Shown here: positions 10,859 through 21,719 of the stretch, piece by piece | Layout: each line of letters starts with the position of its first letter | Numbering within the stretch: position 1 is the first letter of the stretch | Assembly (NCBI RefSeq): GCF_023159225.1 | Contig: NC_063162.1 | Span: 88,937,438 to 89,001,437, forward strand | Direction: 5' to 3' | DNA: 64,000 bases | Source: Perognathus longimembris pacificus | Lineage: Eukaryota; Chordata; Mammalia; Rodentia; Heteromyidae | Position numbers and translations under genes: made by a program | Notes under the pieces: generated by a model | What the model was told of the DNA's origin: nothing | What the model saw: only the letters and a program-made list of their open reading frames with translations | The model's database searches: none

Positions 10859-11100
10859 CTCTCTCTCTCTCTTTCTCTCTCTCTCTTTCTTTCTTTTCTT
10901 TCTCCTTTTCCTTCCTTTCTTCCTTCTTCTTTATTTCTGCTGGTGCTGGGGCTTGAACTTAGGTCCTTGCTCATCCTTAGCTTCTTTACTCAAGGATGGT
11001 ATTCTACCACTTGAGCCACAACTCCACTTCTAGTATTTTGCTGGTTGATTAAAGATAAGAGTAGCTAGGATTACAGATGTGAGCCACTAGATCCAAGCTG
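10859..11100 (-). mobile_element. B1-dID SINE, reversed, with (TC)n at its tail
   Basis: 10859-10925 is a TC/TTCC-rich simple repeat. It abuts a reversed tRNA-like tail ('ggggcttgaacttagg', 'accacttgagccacaactcc') and a reversed B1 head ('agtagctaggattacagatgtgagcca'). The simple repeat occupies the SINE tail position. Confidence 0.7.
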
Positions 11101-11103
11101 TTT

Positions 11104-12335
11104 ATTTTTATTTTTGTAGGTTTTAAAAATTGTATTTGTATAGTTGATATACAGAGGTGCTACAGTTACACGAATCAGGTACAATCAGTATAATTCTTTT
11201 TGAACCATGGCTCTCCTTCCATTGCTCTCTCCCATCCTTTCCCTCCCGTCCCCACCCATAAGATATTCAGTTCATCTTTCATATAGTGTCTAGTGAGTAT
11301 CACTGTTGTATTTGTTCATCCTTGTTCCAATTTTTATGTTTCTTTCCTCTACCCTTCCAAATACAAACAAACAAGACAAAAGGGAACGAGAACTAAAACA
11401 GCAACAATGGCGAGTAAAATGTCTCTTATTTCCTTTTCTTGGAGTTTATTTCATAGAATATTATTTTACATGATCATCTGTCCATAGCAATTGAGACTTT
11501 GTGCACACTCCTATGCATAGCCTCCTTTGTCCTCTATATGGTAATGACTAGAGCACTATAAAATTTATCATGTCCAAGTGCTATTGATTTATTATAGTCA
11601 TTCAGTGTGTTTACTTATAGATTTATAGGACCATTCTAGTTTCCACAAATGAGGGAAACCATGCAGCCTATAATTCTTTGGCTCTGGCTTACTTTGCTTA
11701 CTATAATACTTTCCAGATCTTTCCATTTCCTTACAAATGGTACAGTATCATTTTTTGATGGATAAGTAGAATTAAATTATATATTTCAATCACATTTTCT
11801 TGATCCATTTGTCCACTGAGGAACATCTAGATTGATTCCATCTCTTGGCTGTGCTAGCTATACATCAGACAAGGGACTCATGTAAAATATACTTAGAGCT
11901 CAGAAAGTTACGCCCCCCCCCCAAAAAAAAATGCTCAAAACCTCAACAACCCAATCAATAAATGGGCTAAAGACCTAAAGAAAGACTTCTCAGAGGCAGA
12001 AAAAAATGGCCAATAGACACATGAAGAAGCGTTTAACATCTCTGGCCACAAAAAAAAGTGCAAATCAAAACAACATTGAGATTCTACCTCACTCCAGTTA
12101 GAATGGTCATTACCAGGAAAACTAATAAATGCTGGTAGGGATGTGGCCAAACAGGAACCATATTATACTGTTGGTGGGAATTTAAACTTGTTCAACCACT
12201 CTGGAAAGCAGTATGGAGATTCCTTAAAGGAATAAACATAGAGCTTCCCTAAGACCTGGCAATTCCACTCCTGGGCATTTATCCAATGGACCACAAACCA
12301 GGCCACAGTAAAGGCACAAGCAAATCATCCTATTT
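11104..12335 (-). mobile_element. Internally inverted L1, older subfamily
   Basis: The left part to ~11857 is the reverse complement of an L1 3' UTR and ORF2 end (T-rich start, C-rich block at ~11210-11262, 'ccatttccttacaaatgg' at ~11725). At ~11858 the element flips and reads forward from the 'acatcagacaagggact' segment through 'aatgggctaaagac' (~11960) to 'ccaggccacagtaaaggcac' at ~12320. Breakpoints differ from copies A and B. Diverged and without open frame. Confidence 0.75.
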
Positions 12336-12465
12336 CAATTGTTGACATATAAACCCCACTAACTCAATGGCAACAAACAAAATACTTATCAGCCTAGAGG
12401 CAGAGGCTAACTCCCAGTGTACTTCTCTCTCTCCCTCCTGCTCTCTTTCCTTCCCTCTCTGTCTT

Positions 12466-12530
12466 GATATACATACATATATGTATGTTATATGCATACA
12501 TATATATGTATATTATATACATACATATAT
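12466..12530. repeat. AT-rich simple repeat (ATAC/ATGT)
   Basis: Interrupted TATA/CATA/TGTA alternation. Confidence 0.85.
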
Positions 12531-12650
12531 AAAATCTTTAAGTAATTGTACAAAGGAGTTATCATTCAATAAATCAGATTATTAATATAATGCATTTTGA
12601 TCAATGCCACCCATTTCATCATTTCCCCTCTTCCCTAGTAATACCTCCTC
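12531..12650 (-). mobile_element. Old L1 3' UTR fragment
   Basis: 'aatctttaagtaattgtacaaaggagttatc' matches, unit by unit, the segment at 19885-20010 and is comparable in layout to the antisense 3' ends of the other L1 copies here. Assignment rests on this internal match. Confidence 0.4.
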
Positions 12651-12689
12651 TCAAAGTTTTAAATTTCCTAGAATATGCATTGAATATTA

Positions 12690-12870
12690 TGGCTGCATTC
12701 TGAATAGCAGTGTAGTACTAGGCAAGTTATGTAGCCATTCTGTGCCTTAGATTTATTTACCTGTAAAATGAAGAATCATGTCTACCCAGAGGGCTGCTTG
12801 TAAAGATTAAATTATTTAACCTATACAAAACACTTCAGCTGCCTGCCACACAGAAATATTAAATAAATCA
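12690..12870 (-). mobile_element. MIR SINE
   Basis: Antisense MIR order: 'ctaggcaagttatgtagcc', 'tgtgccttagatttatttacctgtaaaatgaag' in pieces, 'gattaaattatttaacc', 'cctgccacacag', 'aaataaatca'. Ancient and diverged. Confidence 0.7.
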
Positions 12871-12879
12871 GTGTGGGTT

Positions 12880-13630
12880 CATAGATAGGTACATGAATAT
12901 ATGCAGTGACATGATGATCTCTATATAGGAAGGGTTTTTACCCTTTGTCATTTATGCAACAAATATTTTCCCCTGTTTTTCTCAGTACTATGTATAATAT
13001 TTGGTTTTTGACCCTCAAAAGTCTGCAAATTAAATTTATCAATTTTTTCCTTAGAGTTTCTTCTACAATGTAATATATATGTCTATATACATATATATGT
13101 ATATATTCTTTTCTTATTCCAGAACTAGGGAAATATTCACCACATTTCATCCAGGGGGTTGTTTGTTTTTCATTTTTAGATATTTGATTATGCAATCCAC
13201 ATTGAATTAATTTTGGTAGAGGAAGGCAAAACACCAATTTAAAAAATCTCAATACTTTTCTAACCCAACATTATATATTAAACAATCCCTATTTGAGATA
13301 GAACTTCCATTATATGATGACTACTTATCTATACTTGTCAGTTTCTTGACTGTCTATTCCATTTTTTGTATTCACATAATCTTAATATTAAGTTATTGAA
13401 GCTTTAAAATATATCTTACTGTCTGGCACTGAAGCTGCCTTCTTTGTTATTACTTTTTTCTCATTTTTCATCTCATTAACTTTGGGATTTTCTTTCAAAT
13501 TTCAGAAAATATTTTAAGTTTTTTAATTGAGATTTTCATGAGATATGGAAATTATTATAGAATGATTGGTAGCTTAATAAAGCTGACTTGCTCATTTAAT
13601 AAATCAATGTCTGTTTCTCAAGTGTTTTAC
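12880..13630 (-). mobile_element. Possible ancient L1 remnant
   Basis: AT-rich sequence with weak antisense-L1 character ('ttgaattaattttggt', 'gacttgctcatttaa'). Low confidence; it may be partly unique. Confidence 0.3.
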
Positions 13631-13702
13631 CTATTTCAATCAATTTTTTTATACCAAGGCTCTTTCTTTTTTTAAAAAATTGTGTTTAAAAAACACATAA
13701 GC

Positions 13703-13917
13703 GGGGCTGGGGATATGGCCTAGTGGTGAGAGAGCTTGCCTCATATACATGAGGCCCTGGGTTCGATTCCCCAGCACCACATATACAGAAAACGGCCAGA
13801 AGTGGCGCTGTGGCTCAAGTGGCAGAGTGCTTGCTAGCCTTGAGCAAAAAGGAAGCCAGGGACAGTGCTCAGGCCCTGAGTCCAAGGCCCAGGACTGGCC
13901 AAAACAAAACAAAAAAC
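13703..13917 (+). mobile_element. IDL-Geo dimeric SINE
   Basis: Complete dimer with duplication AAACACATAAGC (13691-13702, 13918-13929). The right monomer has a 4-base repeat GCTT insertion ('gtgcttgctagcc') relative to other copies. Confidence 0.95.
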
Positions 13918-13952
13918 AAACACATAAGCATGTATATTTTAAAAACAAAGGT

Positions 13953-14185
13953 TAGCCAGGTCCCGGTGGCTCATGATTGTAATCCTAGCTACTGACGAAG
14001 CTGAGATCTGAGGATCATGCTTCAAAGCCAGTCTGGGCCAGGAAGTCTATGAGACTACTCTCCAGTTAGCTACCAAAAAGCCAGCAGTGGAGCTGTGGCT
14101 CAAGTGGCAAAGTGCTAGCCTAGAGCAAAACAAAAGCTCAGCAACAGCACTATACCTTGAGCTCCAGTCCCAGGACTAAATTATA
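13953..14185 (+). mobile_element. B1-dID SINE
   Basis: B1 head ('ccaggtcccggtggctcatg' ... 'ctgagatctgaggatc' ... 'aaagccagtctgggcc'), linker 'ctccagttagctacc', then tRNA-like tail ('gagctgtggctcaagtggc', 'agtgctagcctagagc'). The tail is clearly related to the Geo monomer of the neighbouring SINE. Confidence 0.8.
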
Positions 14186-14222
14186 GGATCTGTATATATT
14201 ACATTTATGTGTATGTATATGT

Positions 14223-14257
14223 AGATAGATGGATGGATGGATGGATGGATGGATGGA
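14223..14257. repeat. (GGAT)n microsatellite
   Basis: Eight or so GGAT units starting as GATA. Confidence 0.95.
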
Positions 14258-14259
14258 CA

Positions 14260-14969
14260 CATATACAGATATTCTGTTTGTCTGTCTTTCCCTCTAGGTT
14301 AATTCTTGTGTATTTTACATTTTGATGCACATTTGGAATAGAATATTTCTCTGTTATATATACAATTTTTGCTCTTAAAATTTTTCATTATAATGAAGAA
14401 AGCTTCCACATTCTGTGTATATCATACTGCTTGCTTTGCTAAACTATCCTATTTATATTCATGAATACTTCTTGATGTGACTATAGGCTTGGTGGTTAAT
14501 GTAAGACACTGTACTGTATACAAATGGAACCTTAGTTAGAACTCTTGGCAGGGAATTATGTTGGTTTTGATAAGAATTCCCATTTCTCAAAATGATAGAG
14601 GATCTTCTCTTTCAAGACTATAGATCTCTCAGCTCCACTCTAGCCCCCATCATCTGGAATTTCTGAAAGCAGACACTGTTCTCATATCCTTTTTGGCCTC
14701 TTTTGTGATACTTATCTCATTACCAATGGAACATCTTGATTGTTCAATGCTTACAATAGTTCTGAGTATTCTTATCTTACTTCAGTTTTCACTGGGATCA
14801 TTGGCTGTTGAGTGGAGGCAACCATTGTAAATTCAGTGATGTAACAAGATTATTCACTGAGCAAAACCATGAAAGCCTTGCCCATGTAAAACCATTCCAT
14901 ATCCCTATGGTTGTAACTGCTCAGGGGTGGAACTATTTGCCATTTTGTGATGACTTAATCTTCATTTGT
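14260..14969. other. Unassigned sequence
   Basis: AT-rich, no recognisable gene or repeat family. A weak MIR-like core may begin near 14735. Confidence 0.5.
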
Positions 14970-15090
14970 TCCATGAAGCAATTCTTCTAACAACCCTATG
15001 AAGTTATTATTATTTCAGTTTTCAGATGAGAAGGCCAAAATTCAAAGAAACCCCACAAATTTAATTAATTTCCAGTCAAATTGCTACCAC
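14970..15090 (+). mobile_element. MIR SINE fragment
   Basis: 'ctaacaaccctatgaag' followed by 'ttattattatttcagttttcagatgag' is the MIR core in sense orientation. Confidence 0.6.
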
Positions 15091-15155
15091 AGGACAATAA
15101 ATTATATTTTAACTATGTTTTTTTTTCTCCTTACTGTAACAAACTGATAGGAATA

Positions 15156-15414
15156 TGCCAGGTACTGGTGGCTCATGCTTGTAATCCAACTACTCAGGAG
15201 GCTGAGATCTGAGGATCATGGTTTGAAACCAGCCTGGGTAGGAAAGTCCATGAGACTCTTAACTCTAGTTAACCACCAGAAAACTGGAGGTAGCACTGTG
15301 GCTCAAAGTGGTAGGGTGCTAGCCTTGAGTGAAAGAGCTCAGGGAGAACACCCAGGACCGAATTCAAGCCCCATGACCATAAAAAAAACCCTCTAAAAAC
15401 ATTAAAAAAAAACA
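15156..15414 (+). mobile_element. B1-dID SINE, complete
   Basis: The best B1-dID copy here. Head 15156-15275, linker 'aactctagttaaccaccag', tRNA-like tail 15290-15382, A-rich end. Duplication GATAGGAATA at 15146-15155 and 15415-15424. Tail motifs 'actgtggctcaaagtggtag' and 'gtgctagccttgag' align with the Geo monomer. Confidence 0.88.
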
Positions 15415-15516
15415 GATAGGAATAATGGCAGTTACATTAATGACTGTAATTCCAAAAACAACAACAACAACAAAAAACGAAAAATGGAGAACCATATGTA
15501 GTTTTCACTCCATAGC

Positions 15517-15578
15517 TCCCAAATTTTAATGTTCCTATGAATCATATGCAGTGCCTTTGCAAAAACAGATACTTATGA
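15517..15578 (+). mobile_element. Possible MER5-type DNA transposon fragment
   Basis: 'caaattttaatgttcctatgaatcat' resembles the first part of MER5A/B (hAT group). Short and eroded. Confidence 0.4.
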
Positions 15579-16985
15579 CATAAAGGGAATGAATTCATGA
15601 TATAAAGGGAATGAATTCGATCAAAGTACATTATATTCATATATAAAAATATCAGTGAAATCCTTTGCACAATTAATTTATGCTAATGATAATTAATAAA
15701 TAAAAGTTATTGGGTACTTACAGAAATCACAGCTCATAGGGGTTGGGGTGGAGTTTAGGTGTCTGTAGCTGTAGCTTTGAAAGGGAAGATTCCTAAGTTA
15801 CTCTCAAAGGCGCAACGTTGGAGCTGCTTAACCAGGGCTACTGTGTCTGTTAGTCACATCTCTGGATCTCCTAACTACTTGTATTCTTTACACAACTCCT
15901 TAAACAGATAGAATTAAATGGACTAGTTTAGTCTCTAATTCTTTTATTTATTAGAATCTGCCCTCTTGAGACCCATAAGAGAAAGATAGTGGGATACGAA
16001 TTACTAAGGAAGGGGCAGAACCAGAAATGGTACAAAACCATATTGGGGTGGACAGGTTTCTACCAGCCAGACTCCTGGAAGATTCAGTCTTTGCCTTGCT
16101 CAACCCTGCCCCTTGTTTGAACCAGACAGCCATTTCTGAGTAGTGATCTAAGTTCCTAGAAGAAATGCTTGCAGGTTGACTGAGCTTCTGCTTCTTGCCT
16201 GGACATGTGTTGATTCCAGATTCCACCTGGTTCACTTGCAAACTTTGAGGAATAATCTTTGCCAAGGTTGGGTGTGATGATAGAAAGAGGATAGATGAGG
16301 ATATCATGTTTTAGATCACCACTCTACTTGTTACAGTAGAAGTTGGGGTACTCCACCCACAATTGATGACATTGAATATAATACAATCACCAATTGGCTC
16401 TCATTCTCATTTCAATCTGTCACTATAGTGACTTCCTTCTGATCATCTCATCACTTAACAGTTGGCCAGTCCATCTCTTAGTTGCCTACCCAACTAATAA
16501 ACAGAGAAGTTTAAAAAATTTAAAACATCATTTTTGGAATAGCCTTTCAATTGAAAGGCTTAAACTATAGATCTTAACTATGTAAGCATTAAAACTTTTT
16601 CATAGCATTAAAACTTTTCAGGCCCTACATATCCTACTCTTACATGGTTTAGTGGTACCAGTTTGTAATTTTTTTTTTTTTACAAGAAGGTTTTCTTTTT
16701 AGCATTTAGTTCCTTCCTTAATGTCTTCTTTGCTTTCTTCCTTCCATTCACTAAACACTCATGGTATCCCAGGTGGTATGAGAGACACTGCTTTTAGGTA
16801 GTCCTAATAGGGTAAAGTGGGGAACAGTCTTAGTTGTTAAGGCTGGATAGCATGGAAGCTAAGAAGTGACCTAAACCAATAATTTTTCTTTCCCTTTCAA
16901 GAACATAACTTTTAAACTTTTTAGACATAGACTCCATTTCTCTACTGTACACCAGTTACTTCATTTTCCCACTTCACTAATATCA
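15579..16985. other. Unassigned sequence, possibly an old LTR in part
   Basis: No gene recognised. A 118-residue open frame on the - strand (15951-16307) has no motif I know. Its complement contains AATAAATAAA just past it (~15942-15952), so 15730-16310 could be an unrecognised LTR. 16735-16850 faintly resembles an L2/MIR-type 'cattcactaaacactcatgg' segment. Confidence 0.45.
16541..16560. repeat. Perfect 20-bp palindrome
   Basis: AGCCTTTCAATTGAAAGGCT equals its own reverse complement. It is followed by a 15-bp direct repeat AGCATTAAAACTTTT at ~16587 and ~16604. Confidence 0.95.
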
Positions 16986-16999
16986 AAAAGCAGTCAGAA

Positions 17000-17206
17000 G
17001 GCTGGGAATATGGTCTAGTGGTAAAGTGCTCGCCTCGTATACGAGAAGCCCTGGCTTTGATTCCTCAGCACCACATATAATAGAAAAAGCTGGAAGTGGC
17101 ACTGTGGCTCAAGTGGTAGAGTGCTAGCCTTGAGCAAAAAGAAGCCAGAGACAGTGCCCAGGCCCTGATTTATAGCCCCAGGACTGACAAAAAACAAAAT
17201 AAAACC
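17000..17206 (+). mobile_element. IDL-Geo dimeric SINE (older type)
   Basis: Starts GGCTGGGAATATGG; right monomer has GGCACTGTGGCTCAAGTGG. Duplication AAAAGCAGTCAGAA at 16986-16999 and 17207-17220. Confidence 0.95.
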
Positions 17207-17220
17207 AAAAGCAGTCAGAA

Positions 17221-17689
17221 ATCACTTTAGTGGTTTGCTATCATTTCCAGCTCTTATTCACCTCTTTGGCCATTTCCCCAGAAATATTGTGGTCTTCCTC
17301 CTACTATCTTCTTGAGGATCTTCAGGGGCCACATAAGGAATGCTTCTAATGTTCCATTCCCTTGTAGACTTCTTGAGTGTTAATGATCCTCGTCTCCTTC
17401 TCATCTAGTCTTTCCCATCAAAGGCTTCACCTTGGATTTGGCCACTGAGCAGGTTTACTTCACTCTGCTATCACCCCACCCTGATCACAGAGTCTGACTT
17501 TCTCATCCTGTCCCTCCCTTTTATCATGACATCAGCTCTAGGACACCACTGAGTCCTTCAGTCCTGCATCTTTCTTGGCTTTCCTGTGGGTTAGTCTTGT
17601 GATTGCATTTTCCTTCCTTTCATTTTTCACTTTCCTTCAACATAGGTCTAATGATGTATCCATCTGGCTTGTGTGTGTTTGTATATGTG
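17221..17689. other. Unassigned pyrimidine-leaning sequence
   Basis: No gene or clear repeat seen. C/T-rich with 'tccctcccttttatcatgac'; an old L2-like origin is possible but not supported. Confidence 0.5.
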
Positions 17690-17954
17690 TAAGAATATTT
17701 GTTATGTTTAGTTTGTTTTAGATCACCCATTATAGATGCAGAATTTACATATATTAAAATGCCCAAGTCTCAATGTGCAACCTGGAGAATTTCTGCATAT
17801 GTATCCCCCATGTAACTACTACTGAAATCAAGATAAAGAACATTTCCATTCTGTCTAGCTTTTTACAATAACCACTCTGTACATGAAACCAGTTATCATG
17901 ACCTATAATCAGATTACATCTATTCTTGAGGTTCTTACAAATGGAAAAGTCTGT
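17690..17954. mobile_element. Ancient L1 3' UTR remnant
   Basis: 'gaaatcaagataaagaacatttcc' and the surrounding order match a segment common in old mammalian L1 3' ends. Orientation not decided. Confidence 0.4.
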
Positions 17955-17971
17955 ATTAGAAATCAAGATTT

Positions 17972-18078
17972 TTTTTTCCATTTTTGTCCTTTATTGTCAA
18001 AGTGAAGTACAGAGGGGTTACAGTTTCATATGTAAGGCAGTGAGTACATTTCTTGTTTAACTTGTTACTTGCTCCCTC
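17972..18078 (-). mobile_element. Very short L1 insertion (107 bp)
   Basis: Poly(T), then only the last ~95 bases of the L1 3' UTR in antisense (TTATTGTCAAAGTG, GTACAGAGGGGTTACAG). Perfect 17-bp duplication ATTAGAAATCAAGATTT at 17955-17971 and 18079-18095. A strongly 5'-truncated insertion of the same L1 group as copies A and B. Confidence 0.95.
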
Positions 18079-18095
18079 ATTAGAAATCAAGATTT

Positions 18096-18474
18096 AAATA
18101 AGTTATCATATCTGCATATATTATAGGTCATCACATGGTGGGATTGGGTTTTAAATGTGTTCTGTTAGTTGTGTACACATACACACAATACTATTATAAC
18201 GAAGAGGGGGAAATATCTCTCTTCATATGTCTCTAAGATCTCTATTCTGCCTTCAGTTGTTTTTGCATGGAAACTGTGTCATTTAGCTTAATTCATTCCC
18301 AGTCTGCATTTCTAGAGGAGGGGACCAGTCCTTCCGTATGTCTTTCTCTCATGCTACCTTTGCACAATAATGCAATGGGCCCAAACAGATAGATAAGCAA
18401 ATAGCACACATAGCTGCAGGGCAAACATGCTATCCCTTGATTTGAACAAAGGAAGCTAAAAAATGTACACTTTT
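18096..18474. other. Unassigned sequence
   Basis: No gene, RNA or repeat recognised. Confidence 0.5.
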
Positions 18475-18557
18475 ATTTTCTGATGCTGGGACTCAAACCC
18501 AGAGCCTTGCACACATCAAGCATATACTTCACCGCTGAGCTACATCCCCAGCTCCTA
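18475..18557 (-). mobile_element. ID-type SINE, monomer
   Basis: Reversed ID element: complement of GGAGCTGGGGATGTAGCTC near its right end and 'gctgggactcaaaccca' (reverse B-box) at ~18485. Well preserved. Confidence 0.8.
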
Positions 18558-19350
18558 ATGTACTATAATTTTTGACTGTATACATATACTAGATTCTTCA
18601 CTATATTAAGGGCCAAGGTTTTACTGGTCTGATTTGTCCCACACCTATGTTGCATGTGAAGAAACAATGTAAGAATCCAAAGGAGAAGCTGGCCATGTTT
18701 ATTGTTTGCCTCAGACTCTGTAGATGACATCTTTGTGTGTTCCCAGAACTCCATCCTGGTCCATTTTTTTTATCTTTCCTCCACACATTCTCCCTGGGGA
18801 AATTTGTCATTGCTTTCTGCAATTTCTGCCTTCATATCTTTATGGGTGTGACTCCCACATGTGTTCATATTAACACAATCTTGGACTGAACCCTTGACCC
18901 CACTCTTCCTGGGTGGCTCCACTCTCATGGCCTACAGCATCACTAAACTCCACTCAGGTCCTTCCTTCCTCTGAATCCACTTACCTTCCTGTATTTTCAT
19001 CTGTGTGTTCCTGAAAGAAAGTCTCCCCTCCCCTCATCTATGAGTTCTACCTCATAAAATTCTCCTTAATGTCCTCCTCTTGCACAGTCATTTCCAGAGG
19101 TCACATTCCATCCTAGCCTGCCTATTCTGGCCCTAAATCTTCCCTGCTCTTCACCTTCATTAGTTCTATGTCTACTTCAGACACAAGATCTGATTGTGTT
19201 ATTTTTCCTGGTTCAAAATACCTCAGAGGTTAGTCAAGGGTACAGAATTTTAGTTAGAAAGAGTAAGAACAGGAAATCTATTGTACAGCATGGCAACTAT
19301 AAACAATAGCCACATATTGTATTATTTTTTTATAATCTTTTTTTTTAAAG
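18558..19350. other. Unassigned sequence
   Basis: No gene recognised. C/T-rich region 18870-19230 could be an old retroelement 3' end, but I see no diagnostic motif. Confidence 0.5.
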
Positions 19351-19354
19351 ATCA

Positions 19355-19566
19355 AAGGGTTTATTTTATTTTATTTGCCAGTCCTGCGGCTTGAACTCAG
19401 GGCCTGAGCACTGTCCCTGGCTTCTTTTTGCTCAAGGCTAGCACTCTACCTCTTGAACCACAGCATCACTTCTGGCTTTTTCTATATATGTGGTGCTGAG
19501 GAATCGAACGTAGGGCTTCATGTATATGAGGCAAGCACTCTTCCACTAGGCCATATTCCCAGCCCA
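19355..19566 (-). mobile_element. IDL-Geo dimeric SINE (older type)
   Basis: Reversed dimer with (TTTTA)n tail at left; right boundary 'attcccagccc'. Possible duplication around GGATTTATT. Divergence is higher than in young copies. Confidence 0.9.
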
Positions 19567-19664
19567 GGATTTATTATTATTTTTAAACAATACTTAGGTT
19601 TAACTTGCCTTATGCTCGCTAGACAGGCATTCTACCACAAACCACGTTTCTACCCCGAGTTTAC

Positions 19665-19880
19665 GGTTTTTTGTTTTTGTTTTGTTTTTTTGCCAGTTCT
19701 GGGGCTTGGACTCAGGGCCTGAGCATTGTCTCTGGCTTCTTTTTGCTCAAGGCTAGTACTCTGCCACTTGAGCCACAGCGCCACTTCTGGCCTTTTCTAT
19801 ATATGTGGTACTGAGGAATCGAACCCAGGGCTTCATGTATACAAGGCAAGCACTCTTGCCACTAGGCCATATTCCCAGCC
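19665..19880 (-). mobile_element. IDL-Geo dimeric SINE
   Basis: A second reversed dimer 100 bp after the previous one. T/G-rich tail at left (19667-19690), right end 'atattcccagccc'. A diverged reversed ID-like piece lies between the two copies (~19600-19660). Confidence 0.92.
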
Positions 19881-19884
19881 CTTA

Positions 19885-20010
19885 TTTTTTTTTTTTTATA
19901 ATCTTTAAGTAGCTGTACAACAGAGTTGCTTAACAAAGCAGTTTTTGAATACAGTAATAAAGTATATCTTGATAAATTTTACTCCTTTCAGCATCCTCAT
20001 CTATCCCTCT
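19885..20010 (-). mobile_element. Old L1 3' UTR fragment
   Basis: Begins poly(T), then 'ataatctttaagtagctgtac', matching 12531-12650. Probably the 3' end of an older L1 subfamily. Confidence 0.4.
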
Positions 20011-20194
20011 TTTAAACAAACTATATTCTTGAAAATCACTTAGAGAACATATTTCAAGTGTTCTTGCCACAAAATAAGGTGGTATATATGTGAATTAGCT
20101 CAAGTTAGCCACTCCACAGAAGAATACATATTCTACTATGTAATGTCATACTTGATATGTAAAATTTTATCCATCAATTAAAAAGAAAACACAA

Positions 20195-20405
20195 GGACTG
20201 GGGATATAGCCTAGTGGCAAGAGTGCCTGCCTCGGATACACGAGGCCCTAGGTTCGATTCCCCAGCACCACGTATACAGAAAACGGCCAGAAGCGGCGCT
20301 GTGGCTCAAGTGGCAGAGTGCTAGCCTTGAGCGGGAAGAAGCCAGGGTCAGTGCTCAGGCCCTGAGTCCAAGGCCCAGGACTGGCAAAAAAAAAAAAAAA
20401 AAAAA
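20195..20405 (+). mobile_element. IDL-Geo SINE, young subfamily
   Basis: Carries the young diagnostic set: GGATACACGAGGCCCTAGG in the left monomer, GAAGCGGCGCTG and GAGCGGGAAGAAG in the right. Long pure poly(A). Duplication AAAAGAAAACACAA at 20181-20194 and 20406-20419. Confidence 0.96.
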
Positions 20406-20429
20406 AAAAGAAAACACAAATTAAGAAAA

Positions 20430-20815
20430 TCAACATGTTTCAAGGACTCCCATTTCAAGCCTTCATGACTTGGCCTCTGCCAACTTGCATAGACTTACAG
20501 CCCAGCTTCAAATGTGTAGTGACAGCGATACTATGTGGCCTATGTGCCTTGCCATTGTTCTGCTTTCTACTCTTCCTGAAATGTGCTCTTCCTGTTGCCC
20601 AACTGGGACGAGGGAACAGCCTCAGCACCTCTCTTCTGTGGAGTTTTTCCTGACTGCTTACCTGCCACAAACAAGGACATTGGATATCAGCTTTAGGAAA
20701 TAGTGCCTTCTGGTATTGCACCCAATTATTTAGCACCTCCTTGATCTGTGTGTTTCCAGAGGGCCAGGGCTCTTAGCTATGTACAGGGATGTTTGGTGAA
20801 CAATGAATGAGTGTA
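20430..20815 (+). mobile_element. L2 LINE 3' end
   Basis: Order of an L2 3' end: 'cctgaaatgtgctcttcc', 'tctgtggagtttttcctgac', 'gcacccaattatttagcacc', 'tttccagagggccagggctct', 'ggtgaacaatgaatgag'. Open frames across it (20435-20736) are accidental. Confidence 0.6.
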
Positions 20816-21376
20816 TAAAGAATGTAGGGATGCATGGAATACTTTGCAGATATGATGGACACTATTTGTACCAGCTTCAGACTTACCTGTAGAAGGAATG
20901 ACAAAAAGACAGAGGTAAAAAGGCCAAGTAAAAAATAGCTTTTCTCTAGGAAACATTTGCCTTTAGCAGTTGTGGGATTGTGGAGTGGGCTAGGCACAGT
21001 AAATAAACTACATTCTCTTTTCTAATAATCACTGGAGGTGGGGACCCCTGGGGAATAAGGTCTTCGATATCTGGCCTACTCAGAGAGTGGAGAAAGGCTT
21101 TGCTGATATTGGGCGTGTCTTGGGAAGAGGCTGTGCATGAGTAGAATGATGCTAGAAAGGCAATTAGAGGAATCTCTACCAGGGCAGGGCAGGAGAGATA
21201 ATTCAGGCTCACTTGACTGAGAGGCAGAGCTCATGTGACTTTAGGCTGACTTCCTATTAAGTATGCTCAGATATTCTACCCTTGGGGATCACATCTAATT
21301 CATATGTCAAATGAGCTACTTCTGTCTTTCCCTAAGGCCACTTAGGACCACAAGTAAGTCAGGAAAAGCTATTCTG

Positions 21377-21378
<2 letters not shown>
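20816..21378. other. Unassigned sequence
   Basis: No gene or repeat recognised. Confidence 0.5.

Positions 21379-21418
<40 letters not shown>
21379..21418. repeat. (CA)n microsatellite
   Basis: Pure CA run of about 20 units. Confidence 0.97.
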
Positions 21419-21420
<2 letters not shown>

Positions 21421-21719
21421 CACTCATTCACTGACTCACAGCATTTCAGCATAGAGGAATAGATATCACACTATTTGAGATGTATAAACGTGCTCACATA
21501 ACTTGGGACATGTATATGCTCAGCTTATATAAAACACTAAGTTTGCAAACTTTTTGATGGCATTAAATTTCTATAATACAAATAAGGTTAAATGACTTGG
21601 TTTTGATCACAGAGTTATTTTGAAGAAGTGACCTAGACTTTCTGCGCCTTTGTTTTCTCTCCTCCAGTGTAGAAGTGATGACACTGTAATGGAGTTGTAG
21701 CCTCAAATTATTATTCGAT

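Noticed and set aside
15951..16307. A 118-residue open frame on the - strand
   Set aside because: No recognisable domain and no splice or promoter support; low-complexity serine-rich stretches suggest chance or an old LTR.
20435..20736. Overlapping open frames of 72-93 residues
   Set aside because: They fall in an L2 3' end and are open on both strands without motifs.
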